A stretch of DNA of 64,000 bases, from NCBI RefSeq assembly GCF_000143415.4, contig NW_003314329.1, positions 871,431-935,430 on the forward strand, in the 5' to 3' direction. Every line of letters starts with the position of its first letter. The first letter of the stretch is position 1. Shown one piece after another: positions 33,569 to 44,734 of this stretch. Made by a program: the position numbers and the translations under genes. This DNA comes from Selaginella moellendorffii (taxonomy: Eukaryota > Streptophyta > Lycopodiopsida > Selaginellales > Selaginellaceae). The notes beneath the pieces are model-generated. The model worked only from the letters and a program-made list of their open reading frames with translations. It was not told the DNA's origin and ran no database searches.

Positions 33569-34933
33569 ATGGAGAGACTGGACTCGACACTGAGTTGTGA
33601 GCAGGCCCTGGGGAACAAAGACTATGTCGAGGAGATGATCCAGAAGCAACTTTTCAGCTCGCCACTACTGAATTTGACAGGTTCTTATCTGCTCTTCGTT
33701 TGATTTTTCTGGCCGACTGCTAATGTTAGCTAGCACGCACAGGGGGGCAGAAAATGGACGATGATTCGTACCAAGCTACTATCAAGATGAAAACTGAGGA
33801 GATGCTGGAAGTTCTGGAGTCTCTGAGGCTTGGCACGGATTGGAAGGTTGAGGACGAAAGCCAGGACTTGAGAATTATGTACTGTCCTGGTCGTGGTACG
33901 CCATTTCACAGCTACTGTGTCGAAGGCATTGTCAATGCTCCGCTTGTTCATGGTAAGATTGAAGCTTCTTTTCATACTCCGTCTTGCATTATCGACAGTT
34001 ATAAATCAACTGTGATTTTTATCTACAGCTCTGTGCGTGATGTGGGAAGTTCCTTGCTTTAAAAAATGGTGAGGCGATTGATGAAGTGTCTCTGTCTGTA
34101 AGCAAAGCCTTTCGTTCCAACTTTCCTTACAGGTGGCCTCACTTTACTGTGCCTTCGTTTAAAGTGTTGGAGTCCCAATGGCTGAGGATGCTTCGCATTT
34201 GCGAGAACCTTTTCCACATGAGGTACTTCGACGTTGTTAAGACGTCCCGCGTTTAAATTCTACAAGCTCTTGCCAGGTGCAAGGTTCCATGGCCGTTTGC
34301 GACAAGAGAAATGCTGGTCACGTCTTTCGAACTGGAGCTACCTGAATTGGATGCCGTGGTTGGCTGCTTGCGAACAGTTAAGCTATCAATCACTGTGCCT
34401 CTTTTGTTATTTTATTCACTCCAATGGTGGTGATTTGCCAGGTCCCCCAGGAAGCAGAGACTATCGTCAAGGAGACCATCCATGGTTTTAATGCTTCTCA
34501 TTTGCCTCCTCCAAAAGAGGGCGTCATTCGCATGGAAGCCAACGGTGGATTTATCCTCCAGAAGATTAGCGACGAGAAATGCTACATAAGGTACGCTATT
34601 AGTTTTTTTTTTTTTTTTCTTCTTCTTAAGATAGTCACTACTTCTTTTACAGAGCAGTAATACACCTGGACCTTAAGCTCGACCTTGTTCCGACATGGGT
34701 GATTAACTTCCTTGGGCGTCAAGTTGTGGGACATGGCTTCAGGCTATACCTCAAGGTATATTTCTTTCCTTTTGGGGTGAAAAGTGTCTAAGCTTTGTGT
34801 GTTACAACAGACTGTTTCTTCTGTTAAAGAGAGCAAAGTGTTTCAAGAATGCATCAGGCAACAGCCACTCTACAGCCGCATAACGTTACAGATGCTACCA
34901 AAATCGAGCCACGAAAATGGATACAAGAGTTGA
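33569..34933 (+). CDS. START-like lipid-binding protein, 8 exons
   Basis: Exons 33569-33680, 33743-33952, 34029-34068, 34133-34222, 34277-34376, 34442-34590, 34653-34755, 34811-34933; 927 nt, 308 aa, open throughout. The block WKVEDESQDLRIMYCPG with VEGIVNAPL, then ALCVMWEVPCFKKWWPHF, EANGGFILQKISDEKCYI and LDLKLDLVPTWVINFLGRQ has the order of a START/Bet v1-like lipid pocket. The final LVPTWVINFLGRQ resembles the START C-terminal helix. No signal peptide or membrane segment is seen, so it is probably cytosolic. Ligand unknown. An upstream intron (33493-33531) and an ATG at 33468 in another frame suggest a spliced 5' UTR with a small upstream ORF. Confidence 0.7.
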
Positions 34934-35690
34934 GGTGCTTTTCATACGAACTATTCATAAGCTTCCTGCACAAGAGCATTTACATTTATAAACAAAGAGG
35001 ACTTTGAGGCCCTACTCCTGAAAAGTCCGAACTTATTCATCACATATATGCAAGGTGGGTTTTATAAGATTTCTGTTGTTTTGCATGTCTAGAAAAATTT
35101 GCTGCACGCTCCATACCAAAAAATTCGATTGGGTCTCTGGCTGTGGATTCGAACCTGTGACCTTGCCAATATATTTCTTTATTCTAGCCAGATATCCGGC
35201 CACCAGGTTCCCGTCCAAAGTGTACACTAATTGCTTCTTAACGTATACCATAATGTAAACAGCGGCGCAAGAGATTTTCGTTTTGTGGGCGCTCAGCTCG
35301 TTGGTGCTGTCAAGCTCAAGAAAGAAACCATTCTCTTCTGGATGGAATGAAACTCAACTCTCACTTGCTCCATGCTCTGGATGGACTCTGCATCTCAATC
35401 TGAGCAAGCAGCTGATGCAGAAGCTACTTTTGAGAAACAAAGTATAAGTAGAACCAGCAACATCCGTTTAAGATATTGTTCTGGAAGATGGCTTGTCTGA
35501 GCACGAGTCCCGGTCCCCAGAATCTATTCTTCACTTGGTTGTCAAAGCTGGAGGTCCATAGGTTTGGATCCTTTCACATCCTCGGGGCGTGAGACTTGGA
35601 GCTGTGAGAGCCTTGACCGAGCTCAAGTTCAATCAGCTGAGTGATCCCATATACAAACCTCAACAGATCTACCAATAGGTATTATCCCCC
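34934..35690 (+). repeat. segment X1: downstream block repeated at 42 kb and 48 kb
   Basis: After the START-like gene stop comes a block shared, in reverse orientation, with about 42000-42835 and about 48000-48700. It includes coding-like fragments FRFVGAQLVGAVKLKKETILF (about 35277-35340) and LEDGLSEHESRSP with ESILHLVVKAGGP, recalling the end of a ubiquitin-like fold. Stops interrupt it (WME then TGA). The tRNA-like repeat is embedded in it. It may be a lost 3' part of the neighbouring gene or an independent relic. Confidence 0.5.
35093..35251 (-). repeat. tRNA-like (SINE-type) repeat, copy 1
   Basis: On the minus strand the unit has a perfect B-box GGTTCGAATCC at about 35148-35158. Upstream is an A-box-like TGGCCGGATATCTGG about 40 bp away, a spacing typical of internal Pol III promoters. 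It ends in an A/T tract. Similar units lie at 42715-42835 and 48558-48695 (plus strand) and a part at 46884-46920. The cloverleaf is not complete, so it is not a functional tRNA gene. Confidence 0.5.
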
Positions 35691-37796
35691 ACATTTGACA
35701 ATGTGCTTAAGCTAGCTTTTTTAGCCAAAGGTATATAGCAATTAAAGATTAAATATCCCCATCTCATTCATTATGTCTTTGGTGTTATTTGCATTAGAGT
35801 GTTCAAGTTAGGTGTGCCAAGTTTTCACACTATACACACTAACCAAAAAACTAAATGTCCATGATTACCAAAAATTAAATGTCCTTATATTCCAAACTAT
35901 CATTATGCCCTAGTGAGTTGGGATTTGAATTCAAGCACTAGAGGTTTGTATATGCATTTATAAAAGGCATCATTCATGATATTTAACATAACTCTCCATG
36001 CTAGTGTACCAAATTAGTTTTTCTTATATACTAGTGTTATGAGACACAATTGAGGAACATAGTTTCTTCAAACTTCCAAATCTTCTTACTTAATTAGTTA
36101 GATGACCAATTTATGATCATACATGAACTCTTCTAAGTTTGGCCTTTCAAGCCTTCTCTACTGAAGTTAACTCTTCAATTAAAAATCTTATCCCTCTAGC
36201 TCATGTAAAATGATTTTATGCATTAGCATGTAAGTCCTTAAATATTTTTAAACATATAGGAACTACTCCGCAACTTTGATAGCCTTGCCTTATAGCAAGG
36301 TTTAAGACCACACTTTTGTTGCACTACTCTAATTGTATGCATTTCTATAAACCTTATTTACTCAACTTTCCAAGTACCAGCTTACCCTTTTGGAACATTA
36401 AAGGGATACTTTGTTAAAGCCTCTCTTTTCACAAGCTTGTTAATTGTCAATTAATCTACCACAAACAATTTCATATTTTATACTCTCCATTGTACCACAA
36501 TTGCAAATAGCAAAACCCTTGAACATTCATTTAATTCCCCACTCCCTAGGTTATGTCCCTTAATTCTTATGGTTCAATTTTATCTTTTTATTATTTGTTC
36601 TTGTTTTTATATATTCTCTTTACTTATTCTCTTCCATGCTAAGAGGGTAGCTTTGCATTTCTACCATGCATTAGTAAATATTCTTAGGGATGAACCTACT
36701 CAATGATCTAAAGAGTGGTTCCTTAATTTGAATATTGTCACCTTACAATATTATACACCAATATTTACATTATTACTCATGGGCCCTTATGTGCCCGTTA
36801 CTAACTTTGCCAAAATCCTTTTAGCCTTATCCATCTTAGGTAAATAATCTATAACTTTCCACAACCTTGGATATTAAATAACACTTTTTATCCATTATTT
36901 TTTAGGGATTTAGTTCTTTGGGCTTTATTTAATGCTCTTATGATACTAAATACCATATTTTTGGTGTTTTAAGATGTTTAGGTTTCTCAATGATAAATTT
37001 CTTAAATAATTAGCATTTCCTTTTACGATATTAGCTCACTATATTATAACAAAAGCAATTTATCCCTCAAGAGAGATATCTAACTTTTTATCTTGACAAA
37101 AAGTCTCAAGAAGTTAGCTTCTGTCAATTCAACCAGTTATACCAAATTTTTACTCATTTTCCTTATAGTTATCAAGTCTAACAACTCATTATCAATACTT
37201 TCATACCTCTATCATTATTTTGTCAAAACACTCGAATTCCATACCTTCTATCTTAGGCTATGCTAATTTTGTTTTTATTGGGATACCTTGACAAATGGTT
37301 TTCATGAATAAGCCAACTTGATCTCAAGGTATTCTCCCTTGAGAGGTGTCTTCACACTATTAGCTTTATAAGCCTATCCTCATGATATATTCCATTTGTG
37401 TTTATATCTTTTTGCCAAGGCCATACTTGCTATCTCTTATACTAACTATTGATTAGCACTTCACCATTGTGTTTACATACAACTCTTTATAAAAATTATT
37501 TTTTTCTATAAACACCTTTTTATGACCTTAGTATGACAATGTAAATGACTAAATTTTTCATTTTACTTTAGTCACTTAATCACACTTTTGACCACTTGAA
37601 AGAGTGTCACTCACCATATTCCTAACTTAGGGACATGCTAGCCTTATAAATGGCATTTATGCCATTTAGCCTTTGCACTTGGTCCAAATGCTCTACATAT
37701 CCGATCCCACAATAAACACTTAAAGGTACCACTGGCATATCAACCCATTACACTAAAGTTATGTCTATTCACTTTTGTTTGGGGGTAGTCCAAGAC
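35691..37796. other. AT-rich DNA without genes
   Basis: About 2.1 kb of low-GC sequence with no open frame of note. A sequence TTTGTTTGGGGGTAGTCC near its end (37774-37791) resembles the polypurine region before an LTR, which suggests that this is another decayed retroelement interior, but no protein motif supports it. Confidence 0.4.
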
Positions 37797-38886
37797 TGTA
37801 GCACACATGATTTTTACCCTTTATTCCATAGTAATTTACTATAATATAACCACGAAATGGAACTTAAACCCTCTATGTGCCACATATTATACGCTATATG
37901 CCATATGCCACATGTCCAAAGACAGTGGAGTAGAACCTAAGTTTCAAAGCCTTGAGCCACTAAATAAAAAAATAAAGCCAAACTCCCAAGCATAGAGCCT
38001 AATAGAGCATGGAACAATTCTTGAGCATACAGCCCAAGAAGCAAAGGGATAGGAGTATGGAGCAACTTGGAATCATTCTAGAGTATTTAACATATTAATG
38101 CCAAAACCAACATACAAAACAAAGCCAAATGAAGTCTGGCACTATTTCAACATACAAATGGCCTAATGCAAGGATATGTGTACTCCACCAGTTAGCATAG
38201 TGTGGAATTTGGGATTAGACCAAAGCTATACATAGAATAAAAACAAGTATGCAAGTTGGAGGTAGACTATATCTCAAATTAATTAACCATGTTTGACCTA
38301 CCTAACATCCTTACTATACATTTAGAACAAAGCCCCCCGTGAGGAACACACACTTTGGGCTTTCACCCTTAGTCACCTTTAATACCAGGAGTATTAACTC
38401 AAAACTTGCTAAATATGGAATGGCATTAAATTATAAATTTTGACACAGGATCAACACCATTGTGTTTAGAACAATTTCTACATTCTATAGATTTGCTAAA
38501 TTAACATATTTAAACACTTTCTATAAGTAGTAATTAGGACTAAATAGAATTAACACAAAGTGTATAATAGCAAAAGTGTACACAATAAGCTATCACTTAG
38601 CGAATATTGAGGGATTAAACTCAATATTTTAGAGGTTCCAAGCACTAGCAAATGCAAGTTAACATATGAATTTCTCCTACAAGGACAAGTATGCTCAGTA
38701 AAAAAACATATAGAAGTCCTTACTTTATATTTATTCAGCATAAGTACATAGATAATGACAATTTTCTCAACTAACTCGGTGGAAACTGATAAAGGGTCTA
38801 ACAATACTAACTTAGCAGTAAATAAAGAATATTTAAAAGGATTAACTAACAAATAACTTTTGATACCTACAATCACATTCACAACA
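37797..38886 (-). mobile_element. LTR of family A (1090 bp) with polypurine tract
   Basis: On the minus strand it begins TGTTGTGAATGTG and ends GTGCTACA. It is preceded on that strand by AAAAAGGGGAGAG (plus strand 38887-38899), a well-preserved polypurine tract, so it is a 3' LTR. Only about 50 bp of interior remain before PPR-like sequence. It lacks the insertion carried by the copy at 692 and gives the clean layout of the family. Confidence 0.75.
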
Positions 38887-38934
38887 CTCTCCCCTTTTTA
38901 GGGACCTAAACAAAATGGTGATTAACCCATAATG

Positions 38935-39075
38935 TTGTGATTGCATTCCAAGCTGTCACTGGTCTCGGCAAAGATCTTCATAGCATGCTTATGATGCCCA
39001 TTCTGAGCATATGCCACGAGCATAGCACACCATGAAACCAGATCTCTATCGGGCATTGCCACTTTGCCTTTTCAG
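38935..39075 (-). pseudogene. PPR-motif fragment
   Basis: On the minus strand the sequence reads AMPDRDLVSWCAMLVAYAQN followed by GHHKHAMKIFAE, which is one to two pentatricopeptide repeats of the plant PLS type (MPxRDxVSWNAMIxAYAQNG). It is cut on both sides. PPR proteins bind organelle RNA; this piece is too short to work. Confidence 0.7.
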
Positions 39076-39399
39076 AATGCCCGTGAAAAAACTGAAAGCA
39101 ATTTATTCCAGGAAAAAAAAATTCTACCTATCGATTGCACTTCTTCCCAACACCAGCATAGCAGATATTTCTCTTGCATTGCATTGAACATCCGCTTCCT
39201 GCCGTAAAGATCAGCATCCAAGACACCAGCGGCATTGCATCAAACAGCTCCTTTGCTGCCTCAGCCTAAAACATAGTAATTTAATTAGAATTTGCTCCTA
39301 GTAGAGCATTGGAGGTATCCGCAGGAACACTGTGCTCCTTGCACAAAGCCTGGAGGGGCAGTTCATGTGTGTATAATGCAGCGAGAATACTTGGATGGA

Positions 39400-41265
39400 G
39401 ATGGGAGAACTAACGCTTGAGGACGAGAAGAAGAATTACCGGAAGCAGGGTCTGGTCGAAGATGGAGGCTACTTGGATGGGCTGGATTTCAGTAAGCTCT
39501 ATTGTCGGCAATTACAATGTCTCCATGCTCGTGTCCAGATCAAGGAATACAGCTGGCATCTCGGTAGGCAGATCGAGTCCCACATATGGAGAACAATTCA
39601 CGGGCACTGCCACCTTGCAGTGCGTAAGCCCTGGAAAAACAAAGCAAAGCAAATCAGAAATCGTAGCTCCAGCACAAAAACCTCTCAACCTTGCACAGAT
39701 CGCTGAGAGACTTTTCGAGATGCTCGGTATGGCTGGAACTGGAAGTCGGGAAAGACGGATTCTGGGACAGGTTACTGTCCCATACAAGGCACTTAAGGCT
39801 ATCAGAGCCTGAAGTCTTTGACAGCAACCATGCCAATGAAGCCGGACATGGAAAAACCACATTAACCTGTCCCAGTGTCGAACACTTCGTCGTTCTTCTT
39901 CGAAGGCCTCCACACGTAGTTGATAGCATCCTCGCCTGCAGCACACGAACTTAGCAAGACCTTTGCGATACAATTAGACTAACCTGTTGCAAGTAAAGTA
40001 TCCTCAAGATCGCCATCGTAATACCGTACTAGAATGGACACCGTCTGTGCTTTCGGCTGCCCTGTGCAAGCATTGCAATGATACCATCGTCCCGTTTTTC
40101 TCAACCCAGGGCACTTCACATGGTACCAGCTCTGGCAGCCGTTGGTCAACCATTTCCTTCTTCCTGTTATGAAGAGCGGTCAGTCACGTGGACTGCCACG
40201 TAGATAGGGGAGAGGAGTCTCATGTGATCTTTCCCTCGATTGAATCCAATCTACAAGTCAAGATCTTATCACTTCCGAGGATCGTTCCTCTGCTTACAGG
40301 AGTTGCAGCAAATGTTGTCAACCTATCGAAACAGAAGAAAAGAATGATGAGTAACTGTGGAGTGGACGTTATATCCTACCCTTGGCATAACCAGGAGCTC
40401 AGATTGCAGAGCTTTCCGGATGCGTTCGAAGACGAAACCTCACAAAGCAGCATATTCCGGAAAGTGCTGGGACGCTTGAAGGACATCTCAGCATATAGAC
40501 CTGCCACCTTGGTCGAGCAGAAGGTGTAGTAGTACTCGCTGAAAGATCCATGACACAACTTGAAGTGAAAAAGCCTCCAAAACATGTCTCGAGTGAGAAC
40601 CATACTCAGGTGCTTCAATCCCTTTCGAAAGCTTCCACAGTCAGACCGTTTGCTTCTACATCCCAAAGAAACCAGGGGATACCTCCAAACCATTCAAACG
40701 CCATTTCAGCAGCATTCACTCTCTGCATTATCTCTTTGGCTTCTCGTAGTCTGTCACGCGTTTCCTCCAAGAAGACACAAGAGCATCGTACTTGTGCTTT
40801 TCCCACGCAGGCAGATAGCGAGTGAACGTTGTCCGCTTGGCTTTTCTGACATTGAACTCGTCTGGAGATGAAGCAGCAACAAGGGCTTTATTTCCAACCA
40901 TCCACCCCAAGTCCACTCACTGATCGATGAGATGGTAATCTACTTTGCTGTCCAGCACAATCTCCTGAGGGAAGTCTTCTCTATTCACCACCCTGAGCTT
41001 GTCACCCTCGAACATCAAAACAGTTGCTCTGGACTCGTAGATCATAGAGGAATGCAGATATACCAACCCCCCGAATTTCCATTCAAATGGCAGCACAACA
41101 TCCACATGAACGGCGCCAGGATCTTCTTCATCTCTTTGTACAACCCATCGAATATCTCCCTCACGTACAGCTTCAGAATATTGCTGTGGAATGTGGTCAG
41201 ACGAGCACCTTGAGCAAGAAATTTCATCCGTTCCAGATCGAACATTGATCCACCATGCCTGCACT
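39400..41265 (-). pseudogene. minus-strand coding remnants of an unrecognised protein
   Basis: Open stretches on the minus strand include LERMKFLAQGARLTTFHSNI (about 41235-41176), SRATVLMFEGDKLRVVNRED (about 41036-40977), RLREAKEIMQRVNAAEMAFE continuing as WFGGIPWFLWD (about 40765-40670) and YVWRPSKKNDEVFDTG (about 39925-39878). They lie in a consistent order and could be exons. Stops and frame shifts separate them. GGIPWFLWD and YxxPxxxN-x-xxD recall the C-terminal half of Crinkler/RHS-type NTPase proteins, but this is a weak resemblance. Status is pseudogene or poorly resolved gene. Confidence 0.35.
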
Positions 41266-41799
41266 TCCTCGCTGAGATCTCCTAACCGAGCTTAGTCTTT
41301 GTACTGTGGGTTCCTTGTAAAAGATTGTAATTAGAAGCTCTATTAGCTAAAAGAGTGATGGAATCACAAGGAATCCAATCACGGTGGAGTTCTTCAGGCC
41401 ACTTTAGCACACGACAATGACATCCTCAATGTTAACAATCCACCTTGTGTGTATTAGTGCTCCACGATCGGGCAAGTCTCCGCATAGGTTCATCATTTGG
41501 CGAGGAGCCCCACGTAGCTACATGTTATGTCTAGCATTCTTGAGGCCAGTTTCGTCCTTCTAGGTGGTACATCCTGACAAAGAACTTTTCTAATTTCCGA
41601 AGTGAATGTGATCTAGTCGGAAACCATTCCTTCCAAGACCATGTCCTGGTAGAGGATCAAATTAAAGCGTGGAAGAAATTTTCAGTGAGAGCGTAGGCCT
41701 AGCAGTCCATGCGACAATGTTGTGGCACTCGGGCATTTGATCGAACATTGCCCGTGCCATGTGTGCGTCGTTTTGAGTGTAGAACTCATGCTTTTCCAC
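41266..41799. other. no gene recognised
   Basis: No convincing reading frame or repeat on either strand. Confidence 0.4.
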
Positions 41800-43400
41800 G
41801 GTATGTATGGTTCTTCTCGTGCTCATTTTGCTTATACTCTTGTCCAGATTGCTTCATTCCTCATAGATGTATTTTCCAAGATAATGGAGGCCTGTAGTTC
41901 ATCAACATCCAAGGCGTGGAGTGACCACAATGCAACTTGTGATGAGATGAGTTTGTGACCTGGTACACTTTTGTGTTATGCCATCTGCTCTTTGGAAACT
42001 TTTGAGAAAGCTTGCTCTCAGCTGATTGAGTTTGAGCTCGGTCAAGGCTCTCACAAGATTGGACAATAGTGTGAAAGACAGATGATGGCCATACTTTTGG
42101 CACCCAAAACCATGTGTTTGACGATAAGTTTAACTTTCTAGTTGCACCAAGATCACCACCAATTCCATGAGGTGTAATTTGTTTATGTTGAATCTAGGAT
42201 TTTTCTCAAGAGCTTCCCTAGTTTATTGGATCTCTGGTGCAACCCTAGAGTTTTTTTGCGGGTGGAGCTTTCACGGTTTCAGAGCAATATATTATTGCCA
42301 AGAAAAGGCATCAAAACTTGAGTCTCACGCCCCGAGGATCTGAAAGGATCGAAACCTATGGACCTCCGGCTTTGACAACCAAGTGAAGAATAGATTCCCG
42401 GGACCAGGGTGCCTGGATCAAATCAAACTCGAGCTCAGGCAAGCCATCTTCCAGAACAATATCTTAAACAAATGTTGCTATTTCTTGTTGCAGCATACTT
42501 ATACTTTGTTTCTCAAAAGTAACTTGCTTGCTCAGATTGAGATGCAGAGTCCATCCAACCCATTTTGTTTGCCATGGCCTCGCCAGAGCATGGAGCAAGT
42601 GATCCATCGAGAAGAGAATGGTTTCTTTCTTGAGCTTGACAGCACCAACGAGCTGAGCGCCATGCGCCCACAAAACGAAAATCTCTTGCGCCGCTGCTTA
42701 CATTATGGTATACGTTAAGAAGCAATTAGTGTACACTTTCGACGGGAACCTGATGTATCTGGCTAGAATAAAGAAATATATTGGCAAGGTCACAGGTTCG
42801 AATCCACAGCCAGAGACCCATTCAAATTTTTTTGTATGAACGAGGGATTGCTCTTCTCCGCAAAGTCGCGTTGCTGGAGCTAAATCTTCTATCGTGCCGA
42901 TCCCCCAGGCCCGACGCCACGAATGATCCACTCCGCCGCGCAGGGTTCAGGCTCTTGATATTCCCTTTCACTGGCAAATGCGAGCAGCAAGAACAGGGCA
43001 TTCGATCTTGTTCGATTGAATGCCCCAGAGGAATCTCGTGTCCTGCAACACGGTCGTACAATCCTACATCTGGTCAGCCAGGCAAACAAGATCTTGGATT
43101 GACGTGGTCGGTTGGCACTCACTCAGTACACTGTATGCCGAGTCCGGGCATCTTGAGATTTCCAAGAACAAGGAGTTCCGTGATCGTCTTCTGGAACACG
43201 ATGATCACCGTGTATGTGGCGGCATCCCGCATCCGAGACTGAGAGTCTATGTTTGATTGCGTCTCAGAGCGCCATGGAACTCGATGATAATGGCACTCGC
43301 GCACCAAGGGCAAATTGTGGCAGTGAAATCGACCTTGGGCAAAAACGCTGGCCAAGGATCTCGTGTCCTGGACGAATCTACTCCCCAGAATGACAGGACG
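41800..43400 (+). repeat. direct duplication, copy 1 (about 1.5 kb)
   Basis: The order of blocks here is repeated at about 47817-49260 in the same orientation: TATGTATGGTTCTTSTCGTG, then CAAGGCGTGGAGTGACC, the reversed X segment, the tRNA-like repeat, and a PPR fragment. The two copies differ by many small deletions; copy 1 has an extra stretch at about 42060-42190. The unit contains the reverse of segment X1 at 35 kb, so it was assembled before being duplicated. Confidence 0.8.
42715..42835 (+). repeat. tRNA-like (SINE-type) repeat, copy 2
   Basis: Has the B-box GGTTCGAATCC (about 42795-42805) and the same flanks as copy 1, but the A-box side is altered (CCTGATGTATCTGGC). It ends in an A/T tract TTCAAATTTTTTTG. 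Confidence 0.5.
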
Positions 43401-44340
43401 TTCCAAGACGTGGCGACAGCCACCAAGGCTTCGTTGCCCGCATGAAGAACAGCTTCGGTCAAATCCCAGTACCGTGGATCCTCGCATTTGCGAGAATGGG
43501 CATTTTGACAAGGCCATTCATGAGATCCTGCGCAAGACCATTGTCTGCTGGATAGCTCTCACGCAAGTTTCAACTTGAGCACCACTAAGAGCATGTTTGA
43601 GAGCATGAAGATGCACACTTTGGTTTCCTGGACAACCAAAGCTCAAAACGGGCACTACGATCGAGCAGTGGAAGTCTTCCAGCTTATGAATCTCGAGGGT
43701 GTTAAGCTGGACGAGTTGATGTTCCAGAGCGTTTTAACTTCATGCAGCCATGCCGAGCTGGGAACACTTGGTCTTGATCAGCCAATACTTTGGGATGGTG
43801 GCGAGGAGAGGGCACTCTATATTTCTGCATGATCGACATCCTGGGTTGATCCAGGAGAACTTTGAGTGTGGAGGAGCTCCTCAAACTCGATGCCATTCCT
43901 TCCAGATGTCGTGATCTGGATCCCCCTCCATGGCACACTTCCCAAGAACCCTAGGTAAGCTTTAAAGGCTCCTTTAAATTGCTGTTTAACTTAAGTCACA
44001 GCTTCTGATTGTGCTGAGAGAGTCGCAGCAAATATCTTTGAGAGTGCTGGAGCCCTGCTACACTACTGGTCTCTCAAACATGTACTCTGTCGATTACACA
44101 TTGGGAGGTGGGACAAGGTCTCAATCATTTGGAACCTGATGAGGTCGAGGCGAGTGAGAAAAGTTCTAACATCATTCGAGTTGGTAGCAAAGTTCACAGC
44201 TTCGTGGTTGCAGCAAAGACATCATCGAGGAGCGTAGGGGAGAGAGCAAAAGGAGGAGCTGCTTCACTACCACCAGCGTTGTGGCTTTTGGATTGATCAG
44301 CAGGGAACAAGGGATATATGTTGCAGTGAAAGCATTGCTT
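42850..44340 (+). pseudogene. PPR gene remnant (PLS/E class)
   Basis: Frame-shifting stretches read as plant PPR repeats: PQRNLVSCNTVVQSYI (about 43020-43070), SVIVFWNTMITVYVAASRI (about 43175-43230), MKMHTLVSWTTKAQNGHYDR with AVEVFQLMNLEGVKLDELMF (about 43605-43725). The stretch WDKVSIIWNLMRSRRVRKVL with KVHSFVV (about 44110-44215) resembles the E/E+ motif after the repeats. Stops such as TGA at 43239 and several frame shifts break it. An intact relative would be an organelle RNA-editing or processing factor. Confidence 0.65.
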
Positions 44341-44734
44341 TCCCACGGTTCTTCTTTCACCCTTTTTGCTCTAAATACTCTTGTTGTGGACAGCCACCTT
44401 TTGGCTTTGAGTACTTTCCATTCTTCACACAGGATGTGACTTGAAATTTCATGGAGTTTTTCAAATCTTTGGTCTTGTTGCTGCTAGGAACAAGCATCAG
44501 ACTTGGATAGAATGCCACAAGAAAATCCCTTGATGAAATCTCAAGCTCCCCAGGATTTGAAAGAACAGAAAAGTACCTCCAGCCTTAACTTTGCTGTTAA
44601 TCAAGGGCGTGCCTGGATCAATTTAATCTTGTTGCACGTGGCGACTCCGAGATGGGCTAAATATGGTGAAAACCTTAACTTTTGGGTTTAAAATATGATG
44701 TGGACCAATCAGAGACGAGATAGCGTGGATAAAA

